A stretch of 64,000 nucleotides of DNA from Pseudomonas sp. Gutcm_11s (lineage in GTDB: Bacteria > Pseudomonadota > Gammaproteobacteria > Pseudomonadales > Pseudomonadaceae), in assembly GCF_028649395.1 (NCBI RefSeq), contig NZ_JAQSUW010000013.1, forward strand, positions 62,001-126,000. The letters are read 5' to 3'. The position numbers and the translations under genes are program-made. Below are positions 29,495 to 38,220 of this stretch, one piece after another. The notes below the pieces were generated by a model. That model was given only the letters and a program-made list of their open reading frames with translations. It did not search any database and was not told where the DNA came from. The stretch's first letter is position 1. Each line of letters starts with the position of its first letter.

Positions 29495-31015
29495 ATGCCT
29501 ACCGATAACAGCATGGGTTGGACCTTCTACGGTCTGGTCGAGGACCGCTTCTACGACGACGGCAACACCTACCTGAACAACAATCCTGGCGCCTATGGCT
29601 TCGCCCCCGGCGAACAGGTGCAGGGCCAGCTGGTGCTCAGTGGCGCCGCGCTGACTGCCTACCTGGCCGCGCTGGATGGCGCCGGCGTGGGCAGCGTGAC
29701 GCTGGATGCTGCCAGCGGCGTGGACTTCCAGCTACCACTGCCGCGCGTGGATGGCCTCGACGAGGGCGACTTCACGCCCTGGGCCGCGCCTGTCCTGAGC
29801 CTGAGCAGCCAGGGCCTGGAGTTGCCACTGGCCGATGCCCGGGCCTTCCTGTTCTCGCAGAGCGATGAGGACGGGCCGAATTTCTGGATGAGCCAGGCCA
29901 GCGCCGGCGGCTTCTTCTTCCGCGATGACGACGATGTGCAGATGCACTTGCTCGGCGTCTGGGTGCCCAGCGCTGCGGTGGTCGACCAGGTGATCGGTGA
30001 TGACGGCGGCGAGACGCTGCATGGCGGTGCGGACCTGAGCCTGCTGTTCGGCCGGGGCGGCAACGACTCGCTGCTGTTGCAGGGTGCCGGCTACGCCTGG
30101 GGCGGGCTCGGCGAGGACGTGCTGCGCGGCGGCAACGGCGACGACTGGCTGTACGGCGGCTATGACAACGATGTGCTCAGTGGTGGCGCTGGGGATGACC
30201 AGTTGCACGGCGAGGGCGGCGCGGACCGTATCAGCGGCGGCAGCGGCAACGACGTGATCCATGGCGATTCGCAGTGGCAGCCCGGCGGCGATGACAGGCT
30301 GTCCGGCAATGCTGGCGACGATCGCCTATTCGGCGGCTGGGGAGACGACATCCTGCGTGGTGGCGAGGGCGCCGACTATCTCGATGGTGGGGAAGGCAAC
30401 GACACTGCCGACTACGGTGAGTCGGTGACCGGCATCGCCATGTCGCTGACGACCCAGGCGGGGACATACGAGGCCGCAGGCGATGTGTTGCTGAATATCG
30501 AGAACCTCAGTGGCAGCCGCTTCTCCGACTCGCTGGGCGGCGATGCCGGCGACAATCGCCTGCATGGCGATGCCGGTGATGACTGGCTGTGGGGCGGCGG
30601 TGGCAGTGACCGGCTCTACGGCGGTGACGGCAACGACGTGCTCAACGGTGGTGTGAACCGACCCGGTGCCGTGGATGGCGCCGACTACCTCACCGGCGGC
30701 GCCGGGCGCGACAGCTTCGAGTTCCTCATGGACGAATGGGTCAGCGTGCCTGTAGGCGAGGATGGCGACTACGTCGACTTCTTCCTGCGCCTGAACTTCG
30801 GCCGCGACAGCGTGCTCGACTTCGACCCGCAGGAGGATGTGCTGACCTTCGTCGGCGGGCCGCTGAGCTTCCAGTCGCTGAGTATCAGCGAGCAGCAGAC
30901 CGGTTCAGGCGAGCTGGGCACCCTGATCACCCTGGACCAGAACAGCCAGGTGTTCCTGCTCGGCGTGGTGGCCGACCAGCTGAACGATGCCAACCTGCAG
31001 TTCGTCGGGGCCTGA
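29495..31015 (+). CDS. RTX-type calcium-binding repeat protein
   Basis: From the ATG at 29495 (CGGAG upstream) the product is 506 residues, strongly acidic and without an N-terminal signal. The first about 165 residues form an unrecognised domain (MGWTFYGLVEDRFYDDG...). From about 170 to 415 there are repeated GGxGxD nonapeptides (GGNGDDWLYGG, GGAGDDQLHG, GGSGNDVIHG, GGEGADYLDG, GGDGNDVLNGG), broken by a spacer near 315-345. The C-terminal 100 residues (DSVLDFDPQEDVLTF) resemble the cap/secretion region of type I substrates. It is therefore probably exported by a type I system and folds on binding calcium outside. No type I secretion genes and no catalytic motif are visible nearby. Confidence 0.82.
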   Translation: MPTDNSMGWTFYGLVEDRFYDDGNTYLNNNPGAYGFAPGEQVQGQLVLSGAALTAYLAALDGAGVGSVTLDAASGVDFQLPLPRVDGLDEGDFTPWAAPVLSLSSQGLELPLADARAFLFSQSDEDGPNFWMSQASAGGFFFRDDDDVQMHLLGVWVPSAAVVDQVIGDDGGETLHGGADLSLLFGRGGNDSLLLQGAGYAWGGLGEDVLRGGNGDDWLYGGYDNDVLSGGAGDDQLHGEGGADRISGGSGNDVIHGDSQWQPGGDDRLSGNAGDDRLFGGWGDDILRGGEGADYLDGGEGNDTADYGESVTGIAMSLTTQAGTYEAAGDVLLNIENLSGSRFSDSLGGDAGDNRLHGDAGDDWLWGGGGSDRLYGGDGNDVLNGGVNRPGAVDGADYLTGGAGRDSFEFLMDEWVSVPVGEDGDYVDFFLRLNFGRDSVLDFDPQEDVLTFVGGPLSFQSLSISEQQTGSGELGTLITLDQNSQVFLLGVVADQLNDANLQFVGA

Positions 31016-31154
31016 GGGCCCGGCGGGCGCGGAGTTGGCCGAAAAAACCTGACTATTCTGCGACTTGGCAAAAAGCCATCTATACCTGTCTGGTACGCCA
31101 GCATTCGTGCGCAGATCGCCGCGCCCGCCGCCTCGTTCGGGGAGACAGGGATAG

Positions 31155-33593
31155 ATGAGTCAGGAGACGGGCGCCCCGCGGGCGCGCATCACTTCGCAGT
31201 TGCTGCGGCTGGTCTGGCCGTTTGTGCTGGTCGTGCTGCTGCAGTCGCTGCTGGCGGGCGGCAGTCTCTATCTGCACTCGGCGGTGCGCGGCTACGTAGC
31301 TGGCGAGAGCATGTGGTCCAAGGGCCTCAAGGACGCCATCCACTACCTCGACCTCTACGTGCAGAGCGGTGCCGACCGCCACCTGCGCCTGTACCACGAG
31401 GCTATCGAGGTACCGCTCGGCGACAACGATTTCCGCATCGCCATGGATCACCAGCCCGAGCCGGATCTGGAGCGTGCGCGGGCCGGCATCCTGCAGGGCA
31501 AGAACCATCCGGACGATGTCGAGGGGATGATCTGGCTGTATCGCTACTTTCGCCAGTTCAGCTATCTGCAGCGTGCCATCGAACAATGGGAGCGCGGCGA
31601 CCGCTACGTGTTCGAGCTGACCATGCTGGCCGGAGAAGTCGAGCAGCAGAGCCTGACCGGTGCGGCGACGGCAGCGCAGCGCGCGGCATGGCGCGGGCAG
31701 ATCGAGGGCATCAATCTCGGCGCCACACGGGCCGCCGAACTCTTCTCGCAGATTCTCGGCGAGGCCTCGCGCGCGGTGCTCTGGCTGCTGGTGCTGGGCA
31801 ACCTGTGCACCGGGGTGTTGCTGATCAGCCTGGCGGTGCTGCGCACGCGGCTCCTGTTGATCCAGCGGGCGGAAGCCGATCAGGCACTGGCAGCGGTCAA
31901 GCAGCGCGCACAGACCATCCTCGCCTCCATCGGCGACGCGGTGATCAGCCTGGATCGCGAGGGCCGCATCGCCTACATGAACGCCGCCGCCGAGCAGCTC
32001 ACCGGCTGTGCTTTGCAGCAGGCCGAGGGTCGCGCCTTCGAGCAGCTGTTTTCCATTGTCGACGAGCACTCCGAGGCCAACGCCGTCTCGCCGCTGCAGC
32101 AGATACTCGCCGGCCAGGAGGATGGCGACTACGCCAAGCTGGTGGTGCGCCAGGACGGCAGCAAGGTAGCGGTCAACCTGGTCGGCACGCCGATCCAGGA
32201 GCGCGGCCTGGTCAGCGGCGTGGTCATGGTGCTGCACGACATGACTCGTGAGCGCCAGTTCGTGGCCAGCCTGTCCTGGCAGGCCAGCCACGATGCCCTG
32301 ACCGGGCTGGCCAACCGCCGCGAGTTCGAATACCGCCTGGCCCAGCTGCTGGCGCGCATGCTGCGCCAGCACGGGCGCCATGCCCTGATGTTCATCGACC
32401 TGGACCAGTTCAAGCTGGTCAACGACACCTGTGGCCATGCCGCCGGCGATGAGCTGCTGCGGCAGGTCTGCCAGGAGCTGCAGCTGCACCTGCGCGAGGG
32501 CGATACCCTGGCGCGCCTGGGTGGCGACGAGTTCGGCGTGATCCTCGAGAACTGCCCGACCGAGGCCGCCCTGCGCGTGGCCGAGGCGCTGCGCAAGTCG
32601 GTGCAGGAGCTGCGTTTCGCCTGGGGTGGGCGGGTGTTCAGCATCAGCGCCAGCATCGGCCTGGTGCAGGTGCCGCCGGGTCAGGTGAGCCTGGCCGAAC
32701 TGCTGCGCACCGCGGACCTGGCCTGTTACTCGGCCAAGGAACGTGGGCGCAACCGGGTGCACGCCTACCAGCCGGACGACTCGGAGATGTCGCACAAGGT
32801 CGGCGAGATGAGTTGGGTGCAGCGCATCCAGCGTGCCCTTGAGGAGGACCGTTTCCGCCTCTACGCGCAGCCCATCGTGCCGCTGCGCGCCGGTGAGGAT
32901 GGCGGCCATGTGGAGATCCTCCTGCGCCTGCAGGAGGACGGCGAGCTGATCGCCCCCGGCAGCTTCATTCCCGCCGCCGAGCGCTATGGCCTGATGTCGC
33001 AGATCGACCGCTGGGTGGTGAGCCACACCCTGGAGATCCTCGCGCGCTTCCACGCCGAGCACCCGCATGCGCCGCAGCTGCATTGTGCGATCAACCTGTC
33101 CGGCGCCAGCATCGGCGACCGCGAGTTCCTCGCCTTCATTCGCGAGCAGCTCGGCAGCTACCCGGTGGCGCCGCAGACCATCTGCTTCGAGGTCACCGAG
33201 ACGGCGGCCATCGCCAACCTGGCCGACGCCACCCACTTCATCAACGAACTCAAGGCGCTCGGCTGCCGCTTCTCGCTGGATGACTTCTGTGCCGGCATGT
33301 CGTCGTTCATGTACCTGCGCCACCTGCCGGTGGACTACCTGAAGATCGACGGCAGCTTCGTCCGCGACCTGCTCGACGACCCCATCGACCGGGCCATGGT
33401 CGAGATGATCAACCAGATCGGCCACGTCATGGGCAAGCGCACCATCGCCGAGTTCGTCGAGACGGCGGAGATCCTCGCCGTGCTGGGCGAAATCGGCGTG
33501 GACTTCGCCCAGGGCTACCATCTGGGGCGCCCGCAGCCCTTCGCTACTTTCGCCGGGCTGCAGGTGGCAGCGCTGGCGGACCCGACCAGCTAA
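31155..33593 (+). CDS. Membrane PAS-GGDEF-EAL cyclic-di-GMP signalling protein
   Basis: The 812-residue protein has a membrane helix near residues 15-38, a periplasmic helical sensor (about 40-200), a second helix (about 205-228), a PAS domain (about 248-370), a GGDEF domain (about 375-535) with intact GGDEF near residue 457, and an EAL domain (about 555-800). The EAL signature reads EILLRL, and the later loop reads DDFCAGMSSF, with key acidic residues (NLSG, E in FEVTETA, DD, K in YLKIDGSFV, E in AEFVET) present. A dual-function enzyme is plausible; which activity dominates cannot be told. GGAGACAGG precedes the ATG. Confidence 0.9.
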   Translation: MSQETGAPRARITSQLLRLVWPFVLVVLLQSLLAGGSLYLHSAVRGYVAGESMWSKGLKDAIHYLDLYVQSGADRHLRLYHEAIEVPLGDNDFRIAMDHQPEPDLERARAGILQGKNHPDDVEGMIWLYRYFRQFSYLQRAIEQWERGDRYVFELTMLAGEVEQQSLTGAATAAQRAAWRGQIEGINLGATRAAELFSQILGEASRAVLWLLVLGNLCTGVLLISLAVLRTRLLLIQRAEADQALAAVKQRAQTILASIGDAVISLDREGRIAYMNAAAEQLTGCALQQAEGRAFEQLFSIVDEHSEANAVSPLQQILAGQEDGDYAKLVVRQDGSKVAVNLVGTPIQERGLVSGVVMVLHDMTRERQFVASLSWQASHDALTGLANRREFEYRLAQLLARMLRQHGRHALMFIDLDQFKLVNDTCGHAAGDELLRQVCQELQLHLREGDTLARLGGDEFGVILENCPTEAALRVAEALRKSVQELRFAWGGRVFSISASIGLVQVPPGQVSLAELLRTADLACYSAKERGRNRVHAYQPDDSEMSHKVGEMSWVQRIQRALEEDRFRLYAQPIVPLRAGEDGGHVEILLRLQEDGELIAPGSFIPAAERYGLMSQIDRWVVSHTLEILARFHAEHPHAPQLHCAINLSGASIGDREFLAFIREQLGSYPVAPQTICFEVTETAAIANLADATHFINELKALGCRFSLDDFCAGMSSFMYLRHLPVDYLKIDGSFVRDLLDDPIDRAMVEMINQIGHVMGKRTIAEFVETAEILAVLGEIGVDFAQGYHLGRPQPFATFAGLQVAALADPTS

Positions 33594-33597
33594 CCGG

Positions 33598-34560
33598 TCA
33601 GGGCAGAAGGATGATCTTCTCGCAGCTGCCCGGCGTGTTGACCGCCGCATAGGCTTCGGGGCCGGCGCTCAACGGCAGCTCGCTGAGCGCGGTGGGCGGC
33701 GTCAGCAGGCCCTGATCGAACAGCTTGCCGAACTCTTCGAGCATGCGTGCACAATCGGCCGGGCTGTAGAGCAGGGTGTTGACCCCGACCAGGGTGCCGC
33801 CGCGGCGGTACAGGTTGAGCGCCGGCAGCTCGACCATGCCGTCCAGCGGCGCGGCGATGTAGGCGATGCGGCCGAAGGTGGCCAGGGCGCCGACCGCGGC
33901 CGGCAGCCAGAAGCCGGTGGTATCGAAGATCACCTCGGCGCCGCCGGGGAATACTGCCTCCACTTGCGCACCCAGCTGCTCGGCACTGCTCAGCAGCAGG
34001 CAGGCGGTGCCGCTATCCAGCAGTTGCTCCTGCAGCTGCGGATTGCGCACCGCCGCCAGCACGTCCGCGCCGAGGGCCTTGGCCAGGCCCAGTGCTGCCG
34101 TACCCACCGCGCCGTTGGCGCCGATCACCAGCACGCGGGTACCTGGGCCGACCTGGCTGCGGATCAGCGCATCCCAGGCGGTGGTGTAGGGCACGCCGAG
34201 GGCGGCGGCTTGGCTGAAGCTCAGGGAGTCCGGCTTGAGCGCGACGCCATCGGCAGGCAGGCAGATGTACTGCGCATGGCTGCCATCGCGGCTGAAACCG
34301 AGGCCCTTGCCGGTGCCCCACACGGCCTTGCCCAGCAGATGCGCGGGGCCTTCCACCACCACGCCGGCGAAGTCACGGCCGGGCACGCGGGGCAGGGTGG
34401 TGTAGGGGAAGCGGCCGAGCACGTTCTTCACATCGCTGGGGTTGAGGCCGGCGGCGTGCACCTGTACCAGCACCTCGCCGTCGTCAGGCTCGGGGCGGGA
34501 GAGTTCGACGTGGCGCAGGGAGGCGAGATCGCCGGTGCTGGAGAACTGCAGAGCGTGCAT
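33598..34560 (-). CDS. Zinc-independent MDR-type alcohol dehydrogenase/quinone oxidoreductase
   Basis: The 320-residue protein is of the medium-chain dehydrogenase/reductase superfamily: LVQVHAAGLNPSDVKNVLGRFP near the N-terminus, PGRDFAGVVVEG, and a Rossmann loop VLVIGANGAVGTAALGLAKALGADV. Catalytic zinc cysteines and the structural zinc cluster are absent, as in quinone oxidoreductases. It uses NAD(P)H in the cytoplasm on an unknown substrate. It is 125 nt downstream of the AraC-type gene on the same strand and may be its target. The 3' end is only 4 nt from that of the convergent cyclic-di-GMP gene. Confidence 0.85.
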   Translation of the reverse strand: MHALQFSSTGDLASLRHVELSRPEPDDGEVLVQVHAAGLNPSDVKNVLGRFPYTTLPRVPGRDFAGVVVEGPAHLLGKAVWGTGKGLGFSRDGSHAQYICLPADGVALKPDSLSFSQAAALGVPYTTAWDALIRSQVGPGTRVLVIGANGAVGTAALGLAKALGADVLAAVRNPQLQEQLLDSGTACLLLSSAEQLGAQVEAVFPGGAEVIFDTTGFWLPAAVGALATFGRIAYIAAPLDGMVELPALNLYRRGGTLVGVNTLLYSPADCARMLEEFGKLFDQGLLTPPTALSELPLSAGPEAYAAVNTPGSCEKIILLP

Positions 34561-34684
34561 GGAGGGTCCTTATCGAGAGGCGAACTGCCAGGGCCGCTGG
34601 GCGCTGGCGGGTTGGGCGCAGTGTATGGCCGCTCGATCCGGGTATTCGGCCAAGGACTTCAGGCTATCGGCCAAGTTGTGGCGT

Positions 34685-35461
34685 TCAGGCGCCGAGGTTG
34701 TCGCGGTATTCGCTGGGTGTCAGGCCCAGTTCGCGGCGGAACATGTCGCTGAAACTGGCGGGCTGGTAGCCCAGCTCGCGGGCGATGCGCCCCACCGGCA
34801 CACCCTGGATCAGCGCGGCGGCGGCGCTGGCCAGCTGCACCTGGCGGCGCCATTGGGCGAAGCCCATGCCCAGGTCGCGCAGCAGCAGGCGCGACAGGGT
34901 GCGCACGCTGGCACCGGCCTCCTGTGCGTGCTGCTCGAACGACAGCTCCAGCGAAGGCGCGGCCATCACCGCCTGGCACAGCTGCAGCAGGCGGCGGTCG
35001 GCGCCGTCGGGTAGTGGCACGCGCAGCTGCGAGCGGCGGGCACGGCGCAGTTCCAGCACCGCCAGTTCGGCCAGGGCGGCGTAGTAGGGCGCATCGGTCT
35101 GCTGTTCCTGCTCGACCAGGGCGACGATCAGCTCGCGCAGTAGCGTACGCACCTCGAACACCTGCACCTGGCTGTCCAGCTCGCGGGCCAGCTGCGGGCT
35201 CAGGTAGATGTTGCGCATCTGCAGTTCGGACACCACGCGGATGCCATGCGGCACGCCCGGCGGCAGCCACACGCCGCGCTGCGGCGGTACCAGCAGCGCC
35301 TCGCCGGGTGTTTCCACCCACATGATTCCGGACACGGCATACAGCAGCTGGCCCCACTCGTGCTGGTGCGGCTCGATGAACAACCCACGCGGATAGCTGC
35401 GCGCTAAGGCGCGCAGCGGGATGCTGGTGTTGCTCAGATCGGGGGGCGTGGCGCGGGCCAT
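34685..35461 (-). CDS. AraC family transcriptional regulator (cupin type)
   Basis: From the ATG at 35461 the product is 258 residues: an N-terminal cupin (about 20-110; RGLFIEPHQHEWGQLLYAVSG, WLPPGVPHGI) and a C-terminal double helix-turn-helix (about 160-258; RTLSRLLLRDLGMGFAQWRRQ, IARELGYQPASFSDMFRRELG). It resembles RhaS/NimR-like regulators. A longer frame to 35758 would fill the hpd promoter region and is not supported. Likely targets are itself and the downstream oxidoreductase gene; a role in hpd control is possible because it is divergent from hpd. Confidence 0.85.
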   Translation of the reverse strand: MARATPPDLSNTSIPLRALARSYPRGLFIEPHQHEWGQLLYAVSGIMWVETPGEALLVPPQRGVWLPPGVPHGIRVVSELQMRNIYLSPQLARELDSQVQVFEVRTLLRELIVALVEQEQQTDAPYYAALAELAVLELRRARRSQLRVPLPDGADRRLLQLCQAVMAAPSLELSFEQHAQEAGASVRTLSRLLLRDLGMGFAQWRRQVQLASAAAALIQGVPVGRIARELGYQPASFSDMFRRELGLTPSEYRDNLGA

Positions 35462-35770
35462 GGGCACCTGCTGTCGGGTTGGCTGGCGCGATCTTAGCCC
35501 AGGCGCAGACTGCTTGTATGGCCCGCGGCAGTGGCGCCGGAAAGCAGGCTGTCCAGCTTGTAAACAAATCGTGACGCCACTGGCGGAGCAGCCAGCAGGC
35601 CACGGCGGCTCGGCGAGCTGTAAGGAAAACTTGCCGAATGGCTCGGCGAGCCGGGCTGGGCGGCGCTGGACGCTGGCTTGTGCGGCCGCTCGCCGCCGGC
35701 TGTCATGGGCATAACAAACCCCTGCCGGCCCGACTGGCAGGCGCCCCAACAATAACAATCAGGAGGCGGG
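35462..35770. other. Divergent regulatory region between araC-type gene and hpd
   Basis: No gene is supported here. It contains two TGTAA half-sites, described separately, and a CAGGAGG ribosome site just before the hpd ATG. The segment 35740-35760 is locally AT-rich (CCCCAACAATAACAATCAGG). No confident -35/-10 or sigma-54 element could be assigned. Confidence 0.6.
35559..35576. promoter_or_regulatory. Possible PhhR/TyrR box upstream of hpd
   Basis: TGTAAACAAATCGTGACG matches TGTAAA-N6-TTTACA at 9 of 12 positions. A second weaker element, TGTAAG-N6-TTGCCG, sits at 35619-35636. Both lie 135-212 nt before the hpd start. PhhR control of hpd is known in related pseudomonads; binding here is inferred. 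Confidence 0.35.
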
Positions 35771-36853
35771 ATGAACGCCGTGGCCAAGATCGATCAGCAC
35801 AACCCCATCGGTACCGACGGTTTCGAGTTCGTCGAATTCACCGCGCCCAGCGCCGAGGGCATCGAGCAGCTGCGCCAGCTGTTCAGCGCCATGGGCTTCA
35901 CCGAAACGGCCAAGCACCGCTCCAAGCAGGTCTGGCTGTTCCAGCAGAACGACATCAACTTCGTGCTCAACGGCAGCCCCACCGGCCACGTCCGCGCCTT
36001 CGGCGAAAAGCACGGGCCGAGCGCCTGCGCCATGGCCTTCCGGGTGAAGAACGCAGCCCAGGCCGCCGCCTACGTGAAAGAGCAGGGCGCCACCCTGGTC
36101 GGCAGCCACGCCAACTTCGGCGAGCTGAACATTCCCTGTGTCGAGGGCATCGGCGGCTCGCTGCTGTACCTCGTCGACCGCTACGGCGACAAGAGCATCT
36201 ACGACGTCGACTTCGAGTACCTCGAAGGCCGTAAGCCTAGCGACAACGCCGTCGGCCTGCAGCAGATCGACCACCTGACTCACAACGTCAAGCGTGGGCA
36301 GATGGACGTCTGGTCCGGCTTCTACGAGCGCATCGCCAACTTCCGCGAGATCCGCTACTTCGACATCGAGGGCAAGCTCACCGGCCTGTTCTCCCGCGCC
36401 ATGACCGCGCCCTGCGGCAAGATCCGCATCCCGATCAACGAGTCGGCCGACGACAAGTCGCAGATCGAGGAATTCATCCGCGAGTACCACGGCGAGGGCA
36501 TCCAGCACATCGCCATGAGCACCGACGATATCTACGAAACGGTGCGCCGCTTGCGCGCCAACGGCGTGGACTTCATGAGCACGCCGGACACCTACTATGA
36601 AAAGGTCGACAGCCGCGTGGCCGGCCACGGTGAACCGACCGCCACCCTGCGCGACCTGAACATCCTGATCGACGGGGCGCCTGATGATGACGGCATCCTG
36701 CTGCAGATCTTCACCAACACGGTGATCGGCCCGATCTTCTTCGAGATCATCCAGCGCAAGGGCAACCAGGGCTTCGGCGAGGGCAACTTCAAGGCGCTGT
36801 TCGAATCCATCGAAGAGGACCAGTTGCGTCGCGGCGTGATCTCCGAGGAGTAG
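35771..36853 (+). CDS. hpd: 4-hydroxyphenylpyruvate dioxygenase
   Basis: The 360-residue protein has two vicinal-oxygen-chelate domains. The C-terminal one carries the iron ligands in QIDHLTHNV (His, about residue 166), GIQHIAMSTDDI (His, about 244) and FFEIIQRKG (Glu, about 324). It converts 4-hydroxyphenylpyruvate and oxygen to homogentisate, the second step of tyrosine degradation. Length matches bacterial Hpd. CAGGAGG precedes the ATG. It is the first gene of the hpd-hmgA-fahA-maiA operon. Confidence 0.95.
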   Translation: MNAVAKIDQHNPIGTDGFEFVEFTAPSAEGIEQLRQLFSAMGFTETAKHRSKQVWLFQQNDINFVLNGSPTGHVRAFGEKHGPSACAMAFRVKNAAQAAAYVKEQGATLVGSHANFGELNIPCVEGIGGSLLYLVDRYGDKSIYDVDFEYLEGRKPSDNAVGLQQIDHLTHNVKRGQMDVWSGFYERIANFREIRYFDIEGKLTGLFSRAMTAPCGKIRIPINESADDKSQIEEFIREYHGEGIQHIAMSTDDIYETVRRLRANGVDFMSTPDTYYEKVDSRVAGHGEPTATLRDLNILIDGAPDDDGILLQIFTNTVIGPIFFEIIQRKGNQGFGEGNFKALFESIEEDQLRRGVISEE

Positions 36854-36855
36854 TC

Positions 36856-37011
36856 ATGTACCGATTTTCTACTGCGCTTGCCCTGGCGGTGTTGCCGCCT
36901 CGCTCAGGTTGCTCATTGACCGACATGTCAACTGCGCACCTTCGCGAAGCGGCGCCTAGCCAGGCCTGCGCTCGCTACGAAACTCGATACATGACAGGAG
37001 CCCGGCAATGA
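36856..37011 (+). CDS. Possible small ORF between hpd and hmgA (51 aa)
   Basis: An ATG at 36856 stands 2 nt after the hpd stop and has GAGGAG at good spacing within the last hpd codons. The frame runs 51 residues, begins MYRFSTALALAVLPPRSGCS, which resembles a short secretion signal, and stops in TGA overlapping the ATG of hmgA (ATGA). It may be a real peptide or a coupling ORF that carries ribosomes to hmgA. Nothing in the sequence identifies a function. Confidence 0.35.
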   Translation: MYRFSTALALAVLPPRSGCSLTDMSTAHLREAAPSQACARYETRYMTGARQ

Positions 37012-38144
37012 GCCGCAAATGGATCAGCTTCCCCCTGCGCGAGGGCGAGCACTCGCGCCAGGCCCACTGCGATTTCCCCGAGGGCACCTACGAGCGGGAG
37101 ATGGGCCGCGAGGGCTTCTTCGGCCCGGTGACCCACCTGCACCACAAGCATCCGCCCACCGGCTGGATCGACTGGGAAGGACCGCTGCGCCCGCACGCGT
37201 TCAACTTCAACAAGATATCCAGCGAGCGTGATTGCCCGCTGGAGGCGCCGCTGACCCTGCACAACGCCGATGTGAAGTTGCGCGTGTGGAAGACCCACGG
37301 CGCCATGCGCCACCTGGTGCGCAACAGCGACGGCGACGAGCTGCTGTTCGTGCACGACGGCGCAGGGCACTTCTACTGCGACTTCGGCCACCTGGAATAC
37401 CGCGACGGCGACTACCTGCTGATCCCGCGTGGCACCGCCTGGCGCATCGAGCCAACGGTGCCCAGCCACTTCCTGCTGATCGAGAACACCGACGGCGCCT
37501 ACCAGCTGCCGGACAAGGGCCTGCTCGGCCCGCAGGCGATCTTCGACCCGGCGGTGCTCGAACACCCGCATATCGACGACGCCTTCAAGGCCCAGCAGGA
37601 CGAGCAGACCTGGCAGATCCGCATCAAGCGGCGCAACCAGATCAGCACCGTCACCTATCCGTTCAACCCGCTGGATGCGGTGGGCTGGCATGGCGACAAC
37701 ACCGTGGTGCGCCTCAACTGGCGCGACATTCGCCCGCTGATGAGCCACCGCTACCACCTGCCGCCGTCGGCGCACACCACCTTCGTCGCCAACGGCTTCG
37801 TGGTCTGCACCTTCACCCCGCGTCCGGTCGAGAGCGACCCTGGCGCACTCAAGGTGCCGTTCTTCCACAACAACGACGACTACGACGAGGTGCTGTTCTA
37901 CCACCGTGGCAACTTCTTCAGCCGCGACAACATCGAGGCTGGGATGGTGACTTTGCACCCCTGCGGCTTCCCCCACGGCCCGCACCCCAAGGCGCTGAAG
38001 AAAGCCCAGGAAGACCCGGCCACCTTCGCCGAGGAAGTGGCGGTGATGATCGACACCCGCCGCGCGCTGGAGGTGGCCGAGGCCGCTGCCGCGGTGGACG
38101 TGCCCGAATACGTGAACTCCTGGCGTGCGCCGGGGTTGAAGTAG
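37008..38144 (+). CDS. hmgA: Homogentisate 1,2-dioxygenase, short (Vibrio-type) form
   Basis: The 378-residue cupin protein has the C-terminal metal-site pattern of homogentisate dioxygenases: FHNNDDYDEVLFYHRGNFF, then LHPCGFPHGPHPKAL. It opens the ring of homogentisate to maleylacetoacetate. It is about 50 residues shorter than the classical HmgA of P. putida (about 433) and resembles the form in Vibrio and Shewanella operons of the same gene order. CAGGAG precedes the ATG. Its position between hpd and fahA supports the assignment. Confidence 0.88.
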   Translation: MSRKWISFPLREGEHSRQAHCDFPEGTYEREMGREGFFGPVTHLHHKHPPTGWIDWEGPLRPHAFNFNKISSERDCPLEAPLTLHNADVKLRVWKTHGAMRHLVRNSDGDELLFVHDGAGHFYCDFGHLEYRDGDYLLIPRGTAWRIEPTVPSHFLLIENTDGAYQLPDKGLLGPQAIFDPAVLEHPHIDDAFKAQQDEQTWQIRIKRRNQISTVTYPFNPLDAVGWHGDNTVVRLNWRDIRPLMSHRYHLPPSAHTTFVANGFVVCTFTPRPVESDPGALKVPFFHNNDDYDEVLFYHRGNFFSRDNIEAGMVTLHPCGFPHGPHPKALKKAQEDPATFAEEVAVMIDTRRALEVAEAAAAVDVPEYVNSWRAPGLK

Positions 38145-38220
38145 AAGTGCGTGGCCGTTTGGCCGCACGCACGCTGAACGAATTCCCTGGCGCGCACGGC
38201 GCGCCTAACGAGGCTGAAGC

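Noticed and set aside
31080-33650. 856-codon antisense frame over the GGDEF-EAL gene
   Set aside because: Its composition (His, Gln, Val, Ala rich) is that of a mirror frame; the plus strand encodes recognisable domains.
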